15,014 bases of DNA. Source: Burkholderiales bacterium. Lineage in GTDB: Bacteria > Pseudomonadota > Gammaproteobacteria > Burkholderiales > Burkholderiaceae_C. This document shows, piece by piece, positions 1 through 7,757 of this stretch. The notes under the pieces are model-generated. The model was not told the DNA's origin. It saw nothing but the letters and a program-made list of their open reading frames with translations, and did no database searches. The stretch covers positions 1 through 15,014 of the forward strand of contig JAABPT010000438.1 of NCBI GenBank assembly GCA_011391855.1, read 5' to 3'. Position numbers and translations under genes: made by a program. Numbering within the stretch: position 1 is the stretch's first letter; each line of letters starts with the position of its first letter.

Positions 1-240
1 CACCGCCGAGACCTCGGCGCGCAGGTCGGCGCGGCGCTCGGGTTCCAGTGATCCGGTGATGACGGGGCCGCCGGCCAGGGCGCTGGCGTCCACGGTGCGC
101 AGGTCTTCGGGCGAAATCAGCAGCGCAGCGGGCGCAGCGGCAGCCTTTGGGTCGGTGCCTGGCGCAGCAGCACCACCGTCGGGTTGGCCGCAAGCGGCCA
201 GTCCGACGGCGGCAAGAAGGGCGATGAAGATGTGGCGCAT
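1..240 (-). CDS. RND efflux periplasmic adaptor (membrane fusion protein), N-terminal part
   Basis: Partial gene that runs off the left edge; 80 codons are visible. The product begins MRHIFIALLAAVGLAACGQ, a lipoprotein signal peptide with lipobox LAAC (Cys16). A low-complexity Ala/Pro linker follows, then a stretch reading GPVITGSLEPERRADLRAEV. That stretch is typical of the first beta-strands of HlyD/AcrA-type adaptors, where 'tGsl.p...v.v.a.v' precedes the lipoyl domain. Family members sit on the inner membrane facing the periplasm and link an RND or ABC pump to an outer-membrane channel. An in-frame ATG at 279 would add 13 residues ahead of the signal peptide; 240 is preferred because it gives a compact signal sequence. 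The pump genes presumably lie beyond the left edge. Substrate unknown. Family call fairly secure, subfamily open. Confidence 0.8.
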   Translation of the reverse strand, partial: MRHIFIALLAAVGLAACGQPDGGAAAPGTDPKAAAAPAALLISPEDLRTVDASALAGGPVITGSLEPERRADLRAEVSAV

Positions 241-363
241 GGTCGAACGGGCGCTGCGACTCGCGGCCCCCGTCTGCATTGAAAGGGACCGATAGCGTAC
301 CCGCGGCGGGCGCCAAGGGCAGCAGGCATGCGACGAAGACCCGTTTGGCGGCGCTGGACACGA

Positions 364-391
364 GCCAGCGGGGGCCAGCGGGGGCCAGCGG
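364..391. repeat. 10-bp tandem repeat, about 2.8 copies
   Basis: The unit gccagcgggg is repeated perfectly at 364-373 and 374-383, followed by a partial copy at 384-391. It lies in the non-coding stretch between divergent genes. It could be simple slippage; no function is evident. Confidence 0.7.
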
Positions 392-722
392 CCAACGTTC
401 GAGGGTCTGGATTGGGTGACCGAGTCGTAACGAATTGTGCAAGAGCCCAGGCAAAGACGCCGTCCCCACCCCGCGGTCCGGCGCCACCGGACCGAGCGCG
501 CCCGCCCCTGCCGCCGTGCCGCTTCACACGCCGCGCCGGCGGTTTCGCTCAACTTGGCGTGTATCCCGCCGATGTCCCAGGGCAACAGCGAACCGGGAAT
601 CACGACGATGCAGCGGCGGCCCGCCGACCGAAACCACAGGCGCAGCGTTCGAGAAGAGCACGCAGGGCCGACGCGGCTGCGTCGCCTGCTCTCGAAACCA
701 GCTCGACCCGATCACCCGCAGC

Positions 723-727
723 AGGAA
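723..727 (+). promoter_or_regulatory. Ribosome binding site of the S8 peptidase gene
   Basis: AGGAA lies five bases before a GTG at 733. It marks this GTG as the start, immediately ahead of the predicted signal peptide, rather than any codon in the long upstream open frame. Confidence 0.6.
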
Positions 728-732
728 CTCAC

Positions 733-3009
733 GTGCACCCTCTGACCCCCTTCATCGTCCTCATCGAACGCCGCGCCCTGCAGCGCCTGCTGAGTGCCGT
801 CTTCCTGACCTTGACGCTGCTGGCGGCACTGTTCGCGCTGCACGGCGCGCAGGCCCAGGGTGCTGGCGCGGCCAAGATCGCCCACGACCTGGCCCAGGTC
901 ATCGCCGCACCGACCACGCCCAGGCTGAACTGGGTCAAGGACGTGAACGGCCAGCGCCAGGTGAAGATGCTCGTGGTCAGCAACAGCATCGACCCCGACC
1001 TGACCGAATTGCGCACGGCGGTGCTCGCGGCGGGCGGCTCGGTCTACATGCGCTATGTCTCGGTGGCGGCGCTGTCGGTCATGTTGCCGGCGCAACAAGT
1101 GGCCGCCATTGCCGCGCGCAGCGACGTACAGAGCATCTCGCCCAACCGGCTCACGGCGCGCACGGCCAGCGTGCTGGAACAGGCCACGGGCGCCAGCAAC
1201 GTGCGAACGACCACCCGCACCGCGCCCGGGCTGGACGGCCGCGGCATCGGCATTGCCGTGCTCGACTCCGGTCTGATGTGGAAGCACCAGAATTTCCTGG
1301 GCGCTGACGGCATCACCCGCATCAAGCGCGCGGTGGACTTCCTGAAGGCGGGCGACGCCACGCTCGTGGGCGTCAAGGACTGGACGCCCGGCATCGACAC
1401 CTCGGCGTCGCTGTACCCGGGCAGCAAGACGATGGCCACCTTCGAATACAAGATCGCCAACGACGACAAGAACTACACCGACAAATACGGCCACGGCAGC
1501 CACGTGGCGTCGGTGGCCGCCGGGCGCGGCGGCTACCAGCTGCCCGACTCCAGCGGCATCGCCCCAGGCGCCGATCTCTACGACGTGAAGGTGCTCGACG
1601 CCAACGGCTTCGGGCAGATCAGCGACGTGCTCGCCGGCATCGACTGGGTGATCTACCACGCGAAGGAATACAACATTCGCGTCATGAACCTCAGCCTGGC
1701 GGCGGACTCCACCGAGAGCTATCTCACCGACCCGCTGAGCCGCGCCGTGCGCAGCGCCGTGGCCGCAGGCATCACCGTGGTGGTGGCGGCGGGCAATCAC
1801 GGCAAGGCCGCCAACGGCAGCGAGCACTACGGCACCATCGGCTCACCCGGCAACGACCCATCGGTGATCACCGTGGGTTCGGCCAATTTCCGCGGCACGG
1901 CCCAGCGCAGCGACGACACCGTGAACCTGTTCAGCTCGCGCGGCCCCACCCGGGGTGCGTATATCGACGCCAGCGGCGTGCGCCGCCCGGACAACCTGCT
2001 CAAGCCCGACCTGGTGGCACCCGGCAACCGGGTGATCGGCGCCCTGTCCAGCGACGACGGCGGCAGCAAGATGGCTTCGCTGGTGCTCAGCCATCCGGAA
2101 CTCAGCCTGGCCGCGTACAAGTCCACCGCAGTGCGCACGATGCTGATGAACCTCAGCGGCACCTCGATCGCCGCCCCCGCGGTGGCCGGCACGGTGGCGC
2201 TGATGCTGCAGGCCAACCCGGGCCTGACGCCGCCGCTGATCAAGGCCATGCTGCAGTACTCGGCGCAGCCGATCGTCGGCGCCAACCTGCTGCAGCAGGG
2301 CGCCGGCCTGCTCAATGTCGACGGTGCCGTGAAGCTGGCACGGGCCGTGCGCACCGACCTGGGCACCGCCATCGACCGCGGCACCATCGCCCCCGGCGCC
2401 ACCATGCTGGCCAGCGGCGCGACGATGCCGACGCCCAGTTCGGTGATCAACGGCGTGGCCGTGCCCTGGAGCCGCATGATCGTCGCCGGTGGTCAGCAGA
2501 TCCTCGGCGGGACGGCCCTGTTCACGAACTACCAGCCGATCTACGACCCGCGCCTGGTCTGGGTGGACAGCGCGGCGCGCCGCGCCAACGTGTTGTACTG
2601 GCCCGGCACCGCCACCGTGCCCGCCGGCACCTATGTACGCATGGTGATCGAGGGGCCAGCGCCGAACCAGGTGTTGGTCACGGCCGGCGTGACGTCGGGC
2701 ACGGCCCTGGCCGGCACCAGTTCGCTGCGCGGCCGCACCGGCGCCTTCATTCCCACCGCCACCTTGTCGAACTGGCTGGCCAGCGGCAGCGGCCTGACGC
2801 TGCGCAAAGGGCTGGTGCTGAGCGAGGGGCTGGTGCTCAGCGAGGGCCTGGTGCTGAGTGAAGGCCTGGTGCTCAGCGAAGGCCTGGTGCTCAGCGAAGG
2901 CTTGGTGCTCAGCGAGGGTCTGGTACTCAGCGAAGGCCTGGTGCTCAGCGAGAGCGGGCAGACCGAGGTCCTCGCGCCCAACGACGCAGCCCTGCTCGGC
3001 GAGCCCTGA
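733..3009 (+). CDS. Secreted S8 (subtilisin-like) serine peptidase with C-terminal GLVLSE repeats
   Basis: 758 residues from a GTG start that follows AGGAA. Residues 1-42 form a signal peptide: charged ERR, then a hydrophobic run ending ALHGAQAQ. Residues about 76-140 resemble an I9-type inhibitor propeptide. The S8 catalytic domain follows with an intact triad: Asp178 in GIAVLDSG, His254 in YGHGSHVASVAAG and Ser478 in LSGTSIAAPAVAG. The oxyanion Asn355 lies in VVVAAGNHG. Such enzymes cleave peptide bonds after autoprocessing of the propeptide, here presumably outside the inner membrane. Residues after about 520 form a beta-rich domain of unknown role, followed by eight consecutive GLVLSE hexapeptides and a short acidic tail. 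No sorting signal such as PEP-CTERM or an autotransporter barrel was seen. The frame stays open upstream to 328, but that part lacks domain-like sequence. The GGDEF-EAL gene follows 64 bases downstream on the same strand. Substrate unknown. Confidence 0.92.
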   Translation: MHPLTPFIVLIERRALQRLLSAVFLTLTLLAALFALHGAQAQGAGAAKIAHDLAQVIAAPTTPRLNWVKDVNGQRQVKMLVVSNSIDPDLTELRTAVLAAGGSVYMRYVSVAALSVMLPAQQVAAIAARSDVQSISPNRLTARTASVLEQATGASNVRTTTRTAPGLDGRGIGIAVLDSGLMWKHQNFLGADGITRIKRAVDFLKAGDATLVGVKDWTPGIDTSASLYPGSKTMATFEYKIANDDKNYTDKYGHGSHVASVAAGRGGYQLPDSSGIAPGADLYDVKVLDANGFGQISDVLAGIDWVIYHAKEYNIRVMNLSLAADSTESYLTDPLSRAVRSAVAAGITVVVAAGNHGKAANGSEHYGTIGSPGNDPSVITVGSANFRGTAQRSDDTVNLFSSRGPTRGAYIDASGVRRPDNLLKPDLVAPGNRVIGALSSDDGGSKMASLVLSHPELSLAAYKSTAVRTMLMNLSGTSIAAPAVAGTVALMLQANPGLTPPLIKAMLQYSAQPIVGANLLQQGAGLLNVDGAVKLARAVRTDLGTAIDRGTIAPGATMLASGATMPTPSSVINGVAVPWSRMIVAGGQQILGGTALFTNYQPIYDPRLVWVDSAARRANVLYWPGTATVPAGTYVRMVIEGPAPNQVLVTAGVTSGTALAGTSSLRGRTGAFIPTATLSNWLASGSGLTLRKGLVLSEGLVLSEGLVLSEGLVLSEGLVLSEGLVLSEGLVLSEGLVLSESGQTEVLAPNDAALLGEP
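2809..2952 (+). repeat. Eight 18-bp tandem repeats encoding GLVLSE
   Basis: Eight consecutive 18-base units each encode exactly Gly-Leu-Val-Leu-Ser-Glu. The units differ from each other only at synonymous positions (ggg/ggc/ggt, ctg/ttg, gtg/gta, ctg/ctc, agc/agt, gag/gaa). A degenerate ninth unit (GLTLRK) directly precedes them. The array lies in the C-terminal part of the S8 peptidase and has no spacers, so it is not a CRISPR array. Confidence 0.95.
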
Positions 3010-3073
3010 GACCGGGAACTGCATTCCGCCACCGCCCCCCCTCACGCCCCATGGCTCGACCGCCCAGGCCCCA

Positions 3074-5641
3074 ATGAACTCCAGCCCATCCGGCAACCCG
3101 AACGCCGCGCCACGCACGCCTTGGGGCCGAGTGCACCTGGCGCTGATGCCCGACTACAACCGCAAGGCCACGGTCTACTGGTGGGCCGTGGTGCTGCTGG
3201 GAGCCATCACCCTGCTGCACAGCGGGCGCGAACTGGCGGCGATGCCGCTGTGGACCGTGGTGCAGATTGCCGCCGGCATGGCCATCGCCATGCTGGCGGG
3301 CTTCTTTCCGGTGCGCATTCCGCATTCCAAGAATTCGTTTGCCGCCGGCGAGATCTTCATCTTCCTGCTGCTGCTGCTGCACGGTCCGGCCGCGGCCACT
3401 ATGGCGGCGGCCGGCGAGGCCCTGGTCGGCTCGTGGCGCACCAGCAAGCGCTGGACCAGCCGCATCGCCAGCCCGGCGATGGCGGCGCTGGCAATGATGA
3501 TTGCCGGCTCCCTGCTGCAAGCCCTGATGGTCGCGCTGGACCGCCTGAAATTCAACGACGAAGGGCTCGTCGTGCTGGCGGCGATGGTCTTCGCGCTGGG
3601 CTATTTCACCCTCAACACGTTGCTGGTGTCGGCGCTGCCGCGGCTGAAGCGCAACGAGCGGCTGGAACTCTCAGTCACCATGGGCCTGTTCGGCTGGGTC
3701 GGCATCGCCTTTGCGGGCAGTGCGGCGGTGGCGGCGCTGCTGTACCTGACCTTCAAGCAGTCGGGCATCGGCGTGCTGATGGCGGTGGTGCCCATCGTGG
3801 GCATGTTGCTGGCCACCCTGCACTACTACTTCCGTCAGCAGGAAGCGCAGGAAACGGTCCGCGTGGCCACCTCCCAGGCGGCCGAACGCGAAGCCGCAGT
3901 CGCAGCACGCCACCTGCGTGAGCTGGAAGCCAGCGAGCGGCGCTTCCACAGTGCCTTCACGCACGCCTCCATCGGCATGGCGCTGCTGTCGGTGGAAGGC
4001 CGCATCCTGCAGGCCAATGCGGCGCTGCGCTCGCTGCTCGGGCAAGACGACGCCGGCCTGGTGCACCACCGGCTGCAGGAATTCGTCATCGACGAACACC
4101 TGGCCCCACTGCAGCAGCAGCTGGCGAGCATCGACCAGGCCGGCGTCGACGGCTTCGAGATCGAGCTGCGCTGCCGCCGCAGCGACGACCGCGTGGTCTG
4201 GGTGGCGGCCAACTGCAGCTACTTCTCGGAGCCGGGCTCCACGGCGCCTTGCCTGATCCTGCAGGCACAGGACATCAGCGCGCGCCGCGAGGCCGAGGCC
4301 GGGCTGCACCACATCGCCTTCCACGACAGCCTGACGGGCCTGCCCAACCGGCGGCGCTTCCGCGACCTGCTGGCGCAGGCGGTGGAGCGCGCGCAGTCCG
4401 ATGCGGACCACCGCTATGCCGTCATGTTCCTGGACTTCGACCGCTTCAAGCTCATCAACGACAGCCTGGGCCACGCCGCCGGCGACCGCTTCCTGGTGCA
4501 GGTGTCGCGCCGCATCGCCACCAGCGTGCGCCCGAACGATATCGTGGCGCGCCTGGGCGGCGACGAATTCGCGGTGCTGGTGCAGGGCCTGGCCGAGGAA
4601 GCCGACGTCATCACCCTGGCCGACCGGTTGCTGGTGGCGCTGCGCCACCCCTACATGGTGGACGGCACTGAACTGAACAGCAGCGCCAGCATCGGCATCA
4701 CCTTCAGCAGCTTTGGCTACACCGCGCCCGAGGACGTGCTGCGCGACGCGGATATCGCCATGTACCGCGCCAAGGCCGCCGGCAAGGCGCGTTATGCACT
4801 CTTCGACGTCAGCCTGCACGCCGAGGTGGCGCACCGCGTGGGGCTGGAAAGCGACCTGCGCCGCGCCATCGCCGACAGCCAAGTGGCCGTCGCCTACCAG
4901 CCGCTGTTCAACCTGGACACGCGGCAGCTGGTGGGCTTCGAGGCGCTGGCGCGCTGGACCCACCCCGAGCACGGCGTCATCGGGCCCGACGTCTTCATTC
5001 CCATCGCCGAGGACTCCGGCCTGGTGGTCCAGCTCACCGACACGCTGCTGCACCAGGCCTGCCACCGGCTGAAGACGTGGCAGCGCAGGCACCCCGACTT
5101 TGCCGGACTCACGATGCACGTGAACATTTCCAGCAAGGACATCGGCCAATTGGGCTTCACGGCCCGCGTCATGCATGCACTGGCCGAGTCCGGCCTGCAG
5201 GCGCAGCACCTGACGCTGGAGCTCACCGAAAACATCCTGATGGAACGGCTGGAGACCGCGCTGCCGTTGTTGCTGGAACTGCGCGCCCTGGGTATCGGCC
5301 TGAGCGTGGACGATTTCGGCACCGGCTATTCGTCGCTGGCCCACCTGTCCACGCTGCCCATCGACAGCCTCAAGGTCGACCGCTCCTTCGTGCGCAACCT
5401 GCGCACCGGTTCCAAGGAATCGGCCATCGTGCGCGCCATCGTGCACATGGGCGACTCACTGGGCAAGCGGGTCATCGCCGAGGGCATCGAGACGCAGTCG
5501 CAGTACGGCCAGCTGCGCGAAATGGGCTGCCAGCTCGGCCAGGGCTTCCACATGTCGCGCCCGCTCTTGCCCGAAGCGGTGGATGCGCTGCTGGAGCGCT
5601 GGCTGGCCGACGCACCCGAGGCGCAGGCGTCGGCGGCGTGA
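3074..5641 (+). CDS. Membrane-bound PAS-GGDEF-EAL cyclic-di-GMP turnover protein
   Basis: 855 residues from the ATG at 3074. In-frame alternatives are GTG 3131 and ATG 3146, the latter just before the first membrane segment; no start has a strong ribosome binding site. Residues about 34-252 contain roughly seven hydrophobic segments forming a MASE-like sensor. Then come a helical linker, a PAS domain (about 285-400, starting SERRFHSAFTHASIGMALL), a GGDEF domain (about 415-570) and an EAL domain (about 590-840). The active-site GGDEF is intact at 495-499, and an inhibitory I-site RPND sits at 486-489 with the normal five-residue spacing. EAL signatures are also intact: EAL 623-625, NIS, ELTEN, DDFGTGYSSL, KVDRSFV and AEGIET. 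Both diguanylate cyclase and phosphodiesterase activities are therefore possible; the net direction cannot be read from sequence. The input signal of the membrane domain is unknown. It converges on the nSTAND gene with 22 bases between the stop codons. Confidence 0.92.
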   Translation: MNSSPSGNPNAAPRTPWGRVHLALMPDYNRKATVYWWAVVLLGAITLLHSGRELAAMPLWTVVQIAAGMAIAMLAGFFPVRIPHSKNSFAAGEIFIFLLLLLHGPAAATMAAAGEALVGSWRTSKRWTSRIASPAMAALAMMIAGSLLQALMVALDRLKFNDEGLVVLAAMVFALGYFTLNTLLVSALPRLKRNERLELSVTMGLFGWVGIAFAGSAAVAALLYLTFKQSGIGVLMAVVPIVGMLLATLHYYFRQQEAQETVRVATSQAAEREAAVAARHLRELEASERRFHSAFTHASIGMALLSVEGRILQANAALRSLLGQDDAGLVHHRLQEFVIDEHLAPLQQQLASIDQAGVDGFEIELRCRRSDDRVVWVAANCSYFSEPGSTAPCLILQAQDISARREAEAGLHHIAFHDSLTGLPNRRRFRDLLAQAVERAQSDADHRYAVMFLDFDRFKLINDSLGHAAGDRFLVQVSRRIATSVRPNDIVARLGGDEFAVLVQGLAEEADVITLADRLLVALRHPYMVDGTELNSSASIGITFSSFGYTAPEDVLRDADIAMYRAKAAGKARYALFDVSLHAEVAHRVGLESDLRRAIADSQVAVAYQPLFNLDTRQLVGFEALARWTHPEHGVIGPDVFIPIAEDSGLVVQLTDTLLHQACHRLKTWQRRHPDFAGLTMHVNISSKDIGQLGFTARVMHALAESGLQAQHLTLELTENILMERLETALPLLLELRALGIGLSVDDFGTGYSSLAHLSTLPIDSLKVDRSFVRNLRTGSKESAIVRAIVHMGDSLGKRVIAEGIETQSQYGQLREMGCQLGQGFHMSRPLLPEAVDALLERWLADAPEAQASAA

Positions 5642-5663
5642 GTCGACTCCGGCCGCCTGTGGC

Positions 5664-7757
5664 TCACCAGCCCAGCGCGGTGCACATGTTGTAGGCCGTG
5701 ATCTCGGCCGCGCGGTCGGGGTCGACATATTCGATCAGCACCACGACATGGCTCAGGCAGCCCCAGCCGTTGTAGCTGGCGCTGAACCCGCGCTCGGGGC
5801 CGGTGGCCAGCAGCGAATTCTGGAAGGTGGGGTGATCCATGCGGTAGGTCACCACCGCCGCTTCCTGCTGCAGCGTGGCCGCCAGTTCCGGCGCCGGCTT
5901 CAGCACGAAGCGGTACACGGTCTGGCCCTGCGGGTTCTTGTAGCCCAGCGATTCGGCCACGGCGGTGAAGCGCACCGCGCTGCGCGTCGCCGGGTCGCTG
6001 AGATAGCGGCCGATGCGGGCCCGGTCGCCCGACAGCACGGCCTGCTTCATGCCGATGCTGGCGATCATGCGCTGCAGCCGCTGCTGCGCCAGCGCGCTTT
6101 GGCGGGTGGCCAGGGCGCTCTGGCTGGTGGCCAGGGCGGCAGCGCGCTGCGCAACGACGGCGGCTGCGTCGGCTTCCTGCGCAGCCTGCGTGGCCTTCGC
6201 CGACTGCTGCAGCGCCACCGCGCTGGCCCCGATGGCCACCACCAGCGCGGCGGCCAGCGCCAACGCCAGCCGCTTGAAGCGGCGCCCGGCGCGCGCCTCG
6301 GCTTGGAGCTGCCGTTCACGTTCGGCCTGGCGCTCGGCCTGCAGGCGCTGTTCCAGCGCCTGGCGCTCGGCGGCCACGCTCTGCGCGGCGGCGGCCTGCG
6401 CTTCTTCCTGCCGCAGGCGGTCGCGGTGCTCGCGCACCACGCGCGTCAGCAGGTCGTGCGTGAGTTCGATGCGCTGCACGCCGTAGCGCTCTTCCACGCG
6501 CAGCAGCCGGCGGTCGATGAGCGTGGACAGCTGCGCTTCGCTCAGGCCCGCCGGCGTGGCGTCGTCCTTGGCCACGCTGTTGCGGTAGCCCTTCTCGGTG
6601 ATGAGTTCGGTGGCCACGAAGCGGCTCACCGATTCCGGCATGCCTTCGAAGCACGAGCGGTAGTAGTCGCCCAGGATGCCTTGCTTGGCGCCGTCGAGCA
6701 GCGCGTCGTCGAAGCGCGGCTTGTGCTGCTGGCGGCGCTGCTCGTTGAGACCGCGGCAGAACAGGCTCAGCAGGGCCGGCTCGACTTCCACGGCCCGCAC
6801 GGCCGGTGCGGGATCGACCTCCCCTGCACGCGCGGCCAGCGCGGGTTCGACCTCGGCCGCGCGCTGCGCCAGCGCGGGCGCGTTGCCATCCACCGCTGCG
6901 GCGGGGCTCCCCTGCGACAGCGTTTCCCCCTGCGCCGCGGCCACGAAGTCGACGATGCGGCGCGCCAGCCGCTCGTCCATCAGGTGCGGTGCCGCCTGGT
7001 GCACCGCCGCCAGCGCCTGCTCGGGCCGCAGCGGCAGCAGCCGCACACGCACCTTGCCCAGGCTGGGTATGGCCGCGCGCCAGCTCTCGAGTTCCGGCAA
7101 GTAATCCTCGCGCAGGCTGAGCAGCATCTTGTACGGCATGGCGCGCAACGCCAGGCCGCGCGCGGCGCCCTCTTCCGAGGCCGGCTCGGACGCGGCCAGC
7201 TCCACCGGAATGCGGTTCTCGGCCAGGTCGCCGAGTTCGATGCGCAGGCGTGACACGACCTCCGGCTGGCGTTCGCCCAGCGTGAAGACCTCCTCGAACT
7301 GGTCGAGCACGAAGACCGGCGTGCAGGGGAAATTGCGCCGGTTCCAGAACTCCAGCCCGGCGCGGTGCAGGTAGGCCCACAGGCTCTCGCCCTCGGCCAG
7401 GGCCGGCGCGTCCACGCCCTCGGCCGCCAGCGTTGCATGCAGCGCGTCGCGCAACTGGGCCATCGGTGCCGGCGCGCCCGGCTGGAAGTCCAACCGCGCA
7501 TAGACGGGCAGGAAGTTGCGCTCGCGCAGGCGCGGCATAAGCCCGGCCCTCAGCAGCGAGGTCTTGCCCAGGCCCGACTTGCCGAACAGCACCGTCAGCG
7601 GCGAGGACTCCACGCGCCGCAGCAATTCCTCGATCTCTTCGTCGCGGCCATGGAAATAGCGCCGCGAGGCTTCGTCGAAGGCGTCCAGTCCCGGCCAGGG
7701 GTTGTCGTCGTCCAGCCTGGCCGGCGCCGGCGCCGTTGCCGGTGCGTCGCCGTTCAT
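5664..7757 (-). CDS. nSTAND1 NTPase with transmembrane helix and C-terminal pYEATS domain
   Basis: 697 residues. The N-terminus NPWPGLDAFDEASRRYFHGR is the hallmark opening of nSTAND1 NTPases. Walker A is G59-KSGL-GKT66, and Walker B is VFVLDQFEE with Asp152. The motif EVEPALLSLFCRGLNEQRR (325-342) and a winged-helix segment ending IELTHDLLTRVVREHRDR (430-447) complete the STAND module. Next are a charged coiled coil (about 448-495), one transmembrane helix (about 496-518) and an Ala/Gln/Ser heptad-repeat coiled coil (about 520-565). The C-terminal domain (about 610-690) contains YRFVLKP, HPTF and YNGWG, matching the prokaryotic YEATS (pYEATS) pattern. STAND proteins are NTP-driven switches that oligomerise on signal perception; pYEATS domains occur in conflict systems as presumed sensors or adaptors. 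The usual WD40 or TPR repeats are absent. The ATG overlaps the stop of the upstream SIR2-TIR gene by four bases (ATGA), so translation is probably coupled. An Ala-rich insert with 11-residue repeats lies at about 284-329. STAND call strong; pYEATS call made by motif only. Confidence 0.85.
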   Translation of the reverse strand: MNGDAPATAPAPARLDDDNPWPGLDAFDEASRRYFHGRDEEIEELLRRVESSPLTVLFGKSGLGKTSLLRAGLMPRLRERNFLPVYARLDFQPGAPAPMAQLRDALHATLAAEGVDAPALAEGESLWAYLHRAGLEFWNRRNFPCTPVFVLDQFEEVFTLGERQPEVVSRLRIELGDLAENRIPVELAASEPASEEGAARGLALRAMPYKMLLSLREDYLPELESWRAAIPSLGKVRVRLLPLRPEQALAAVHQAAPHLMDERLARRIVDFVAAAQGETLSQGSPAAAVDGNAPALAQRAAEVEPALAARAGEVDPAPAVRAVEVEPALLSLFCRGLNEQRRQQHKPRFDDALLDGAKQGILGDYYRSCFEGMPESVSRFVATELITEKGYRNSVAKDDATPAGLSEAQLSTLIDRRLLRVEERYGVQRIELTHDLLTRVVREHRDRLRQEEAQAAAAQSVAAERQALEQRLQAERQAERERQLQAEARAGRRFKRLALALAAALVVAIGASAVALQQSAKATQAAQEADAAAVVAQRAAALATSQSALATRQSALAQQRLQRMIASIGMKQAVLSGDRARIGRYLSDPATRSAVRFTAVAESLGYKNPQGQTVYRFVLKPAPELAATLQQEAAVVTYRMDHPTFQNSLLATGPERGFSASYNGWGCLSHVVVLIEYVDPDRAAEITAYNMCTALGW
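6094..6135 (-). repeat. 21-bp tandem repeat encoding coiled-coil heptads
   Basis: Two adjacent 21-base units (6094-6114 and 6115-6135) differ at only two positions and encode heptads of the type SALATRQ/SALATSQ. They lie just after the transmembrane helix of the nSTAND protein and extend its predicted coiled coil. Confidence 0.75.
6768..6863 (-). repeat. 33-bp-period repeat inside the nSTAND1 NTPase
   Basis: Residues about 299-330 of the nSTAND protein read as three 11-residue units of the form RAxEVxPAx: RAAEVEPALAA, RAGEVDPAPAV and RAVEVEPALL. The last unit is the conserved EVEPALLSLFCR motif of the family, so the first two look like in-frame tandem duplications of its leading edge, preceded by an Ala/Gly-rich insert. 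Confidence 0.65.

Larger units (their letters stand above)
280..732. other. Intergenic stretch without a convincing gene
   Basis: About 450 bases between the divergent adaptor and S8 peptidase genes. Long open frames cross it, including an in-frame extension of the peptidase from 328, but their translations are Arg/Pro/Ala-rich without a recognisable domain, as expected of random GC-rich DNA. A short tandem repeat lies at 364-391. The least GC-rich patch (about 408-440) could hold a promoter for the peptidase, but no clear -35/-10 pair was seen. No RNA gene was recognised. Confidence 0.5.

Noticed and set aside
328..732. N-terminal extension of the S8 peptidase by 135 residues
   Set aside because: The extension is Arg/Pro/Ala-rich with no domain, would bury the signal peptide, and a GTG with AGGAA lies directly before the signal peptide.
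2809..2952. CRISPR-like array
   Set aside because: The 18-base units are directly adjacent without spacers and lie in frame within a coding sequence.
1843..3117. 424-codon minus-strand open frame with AEHQAF repeats
   Set aside because: The repeats are only the reverse complement of the GLVLSE array in the S8 gene.
3671..5446. 591-codon open frame on the minus strand opposite GGDEF-EAL
   Set aside because: It is the antisense shadow of a gene with intact catalytic motifs; its product is a His/Gln/Val-rich string without a domain.
5642..5663. Bidirectional terminator between the convergent GGDEF-EAL and nSTAND genes
   Set aside because: The 22-base gap shows no inverted repeat with a T-tract on either strand.
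5583..7253. 556-codon open frame on the plus strand opposite the nSTAND gene
   Set aside because: It is antisense to a protein with Walker A/B and winged-helix motifs; the translation is Arg/His/Ala-rich and featureless.
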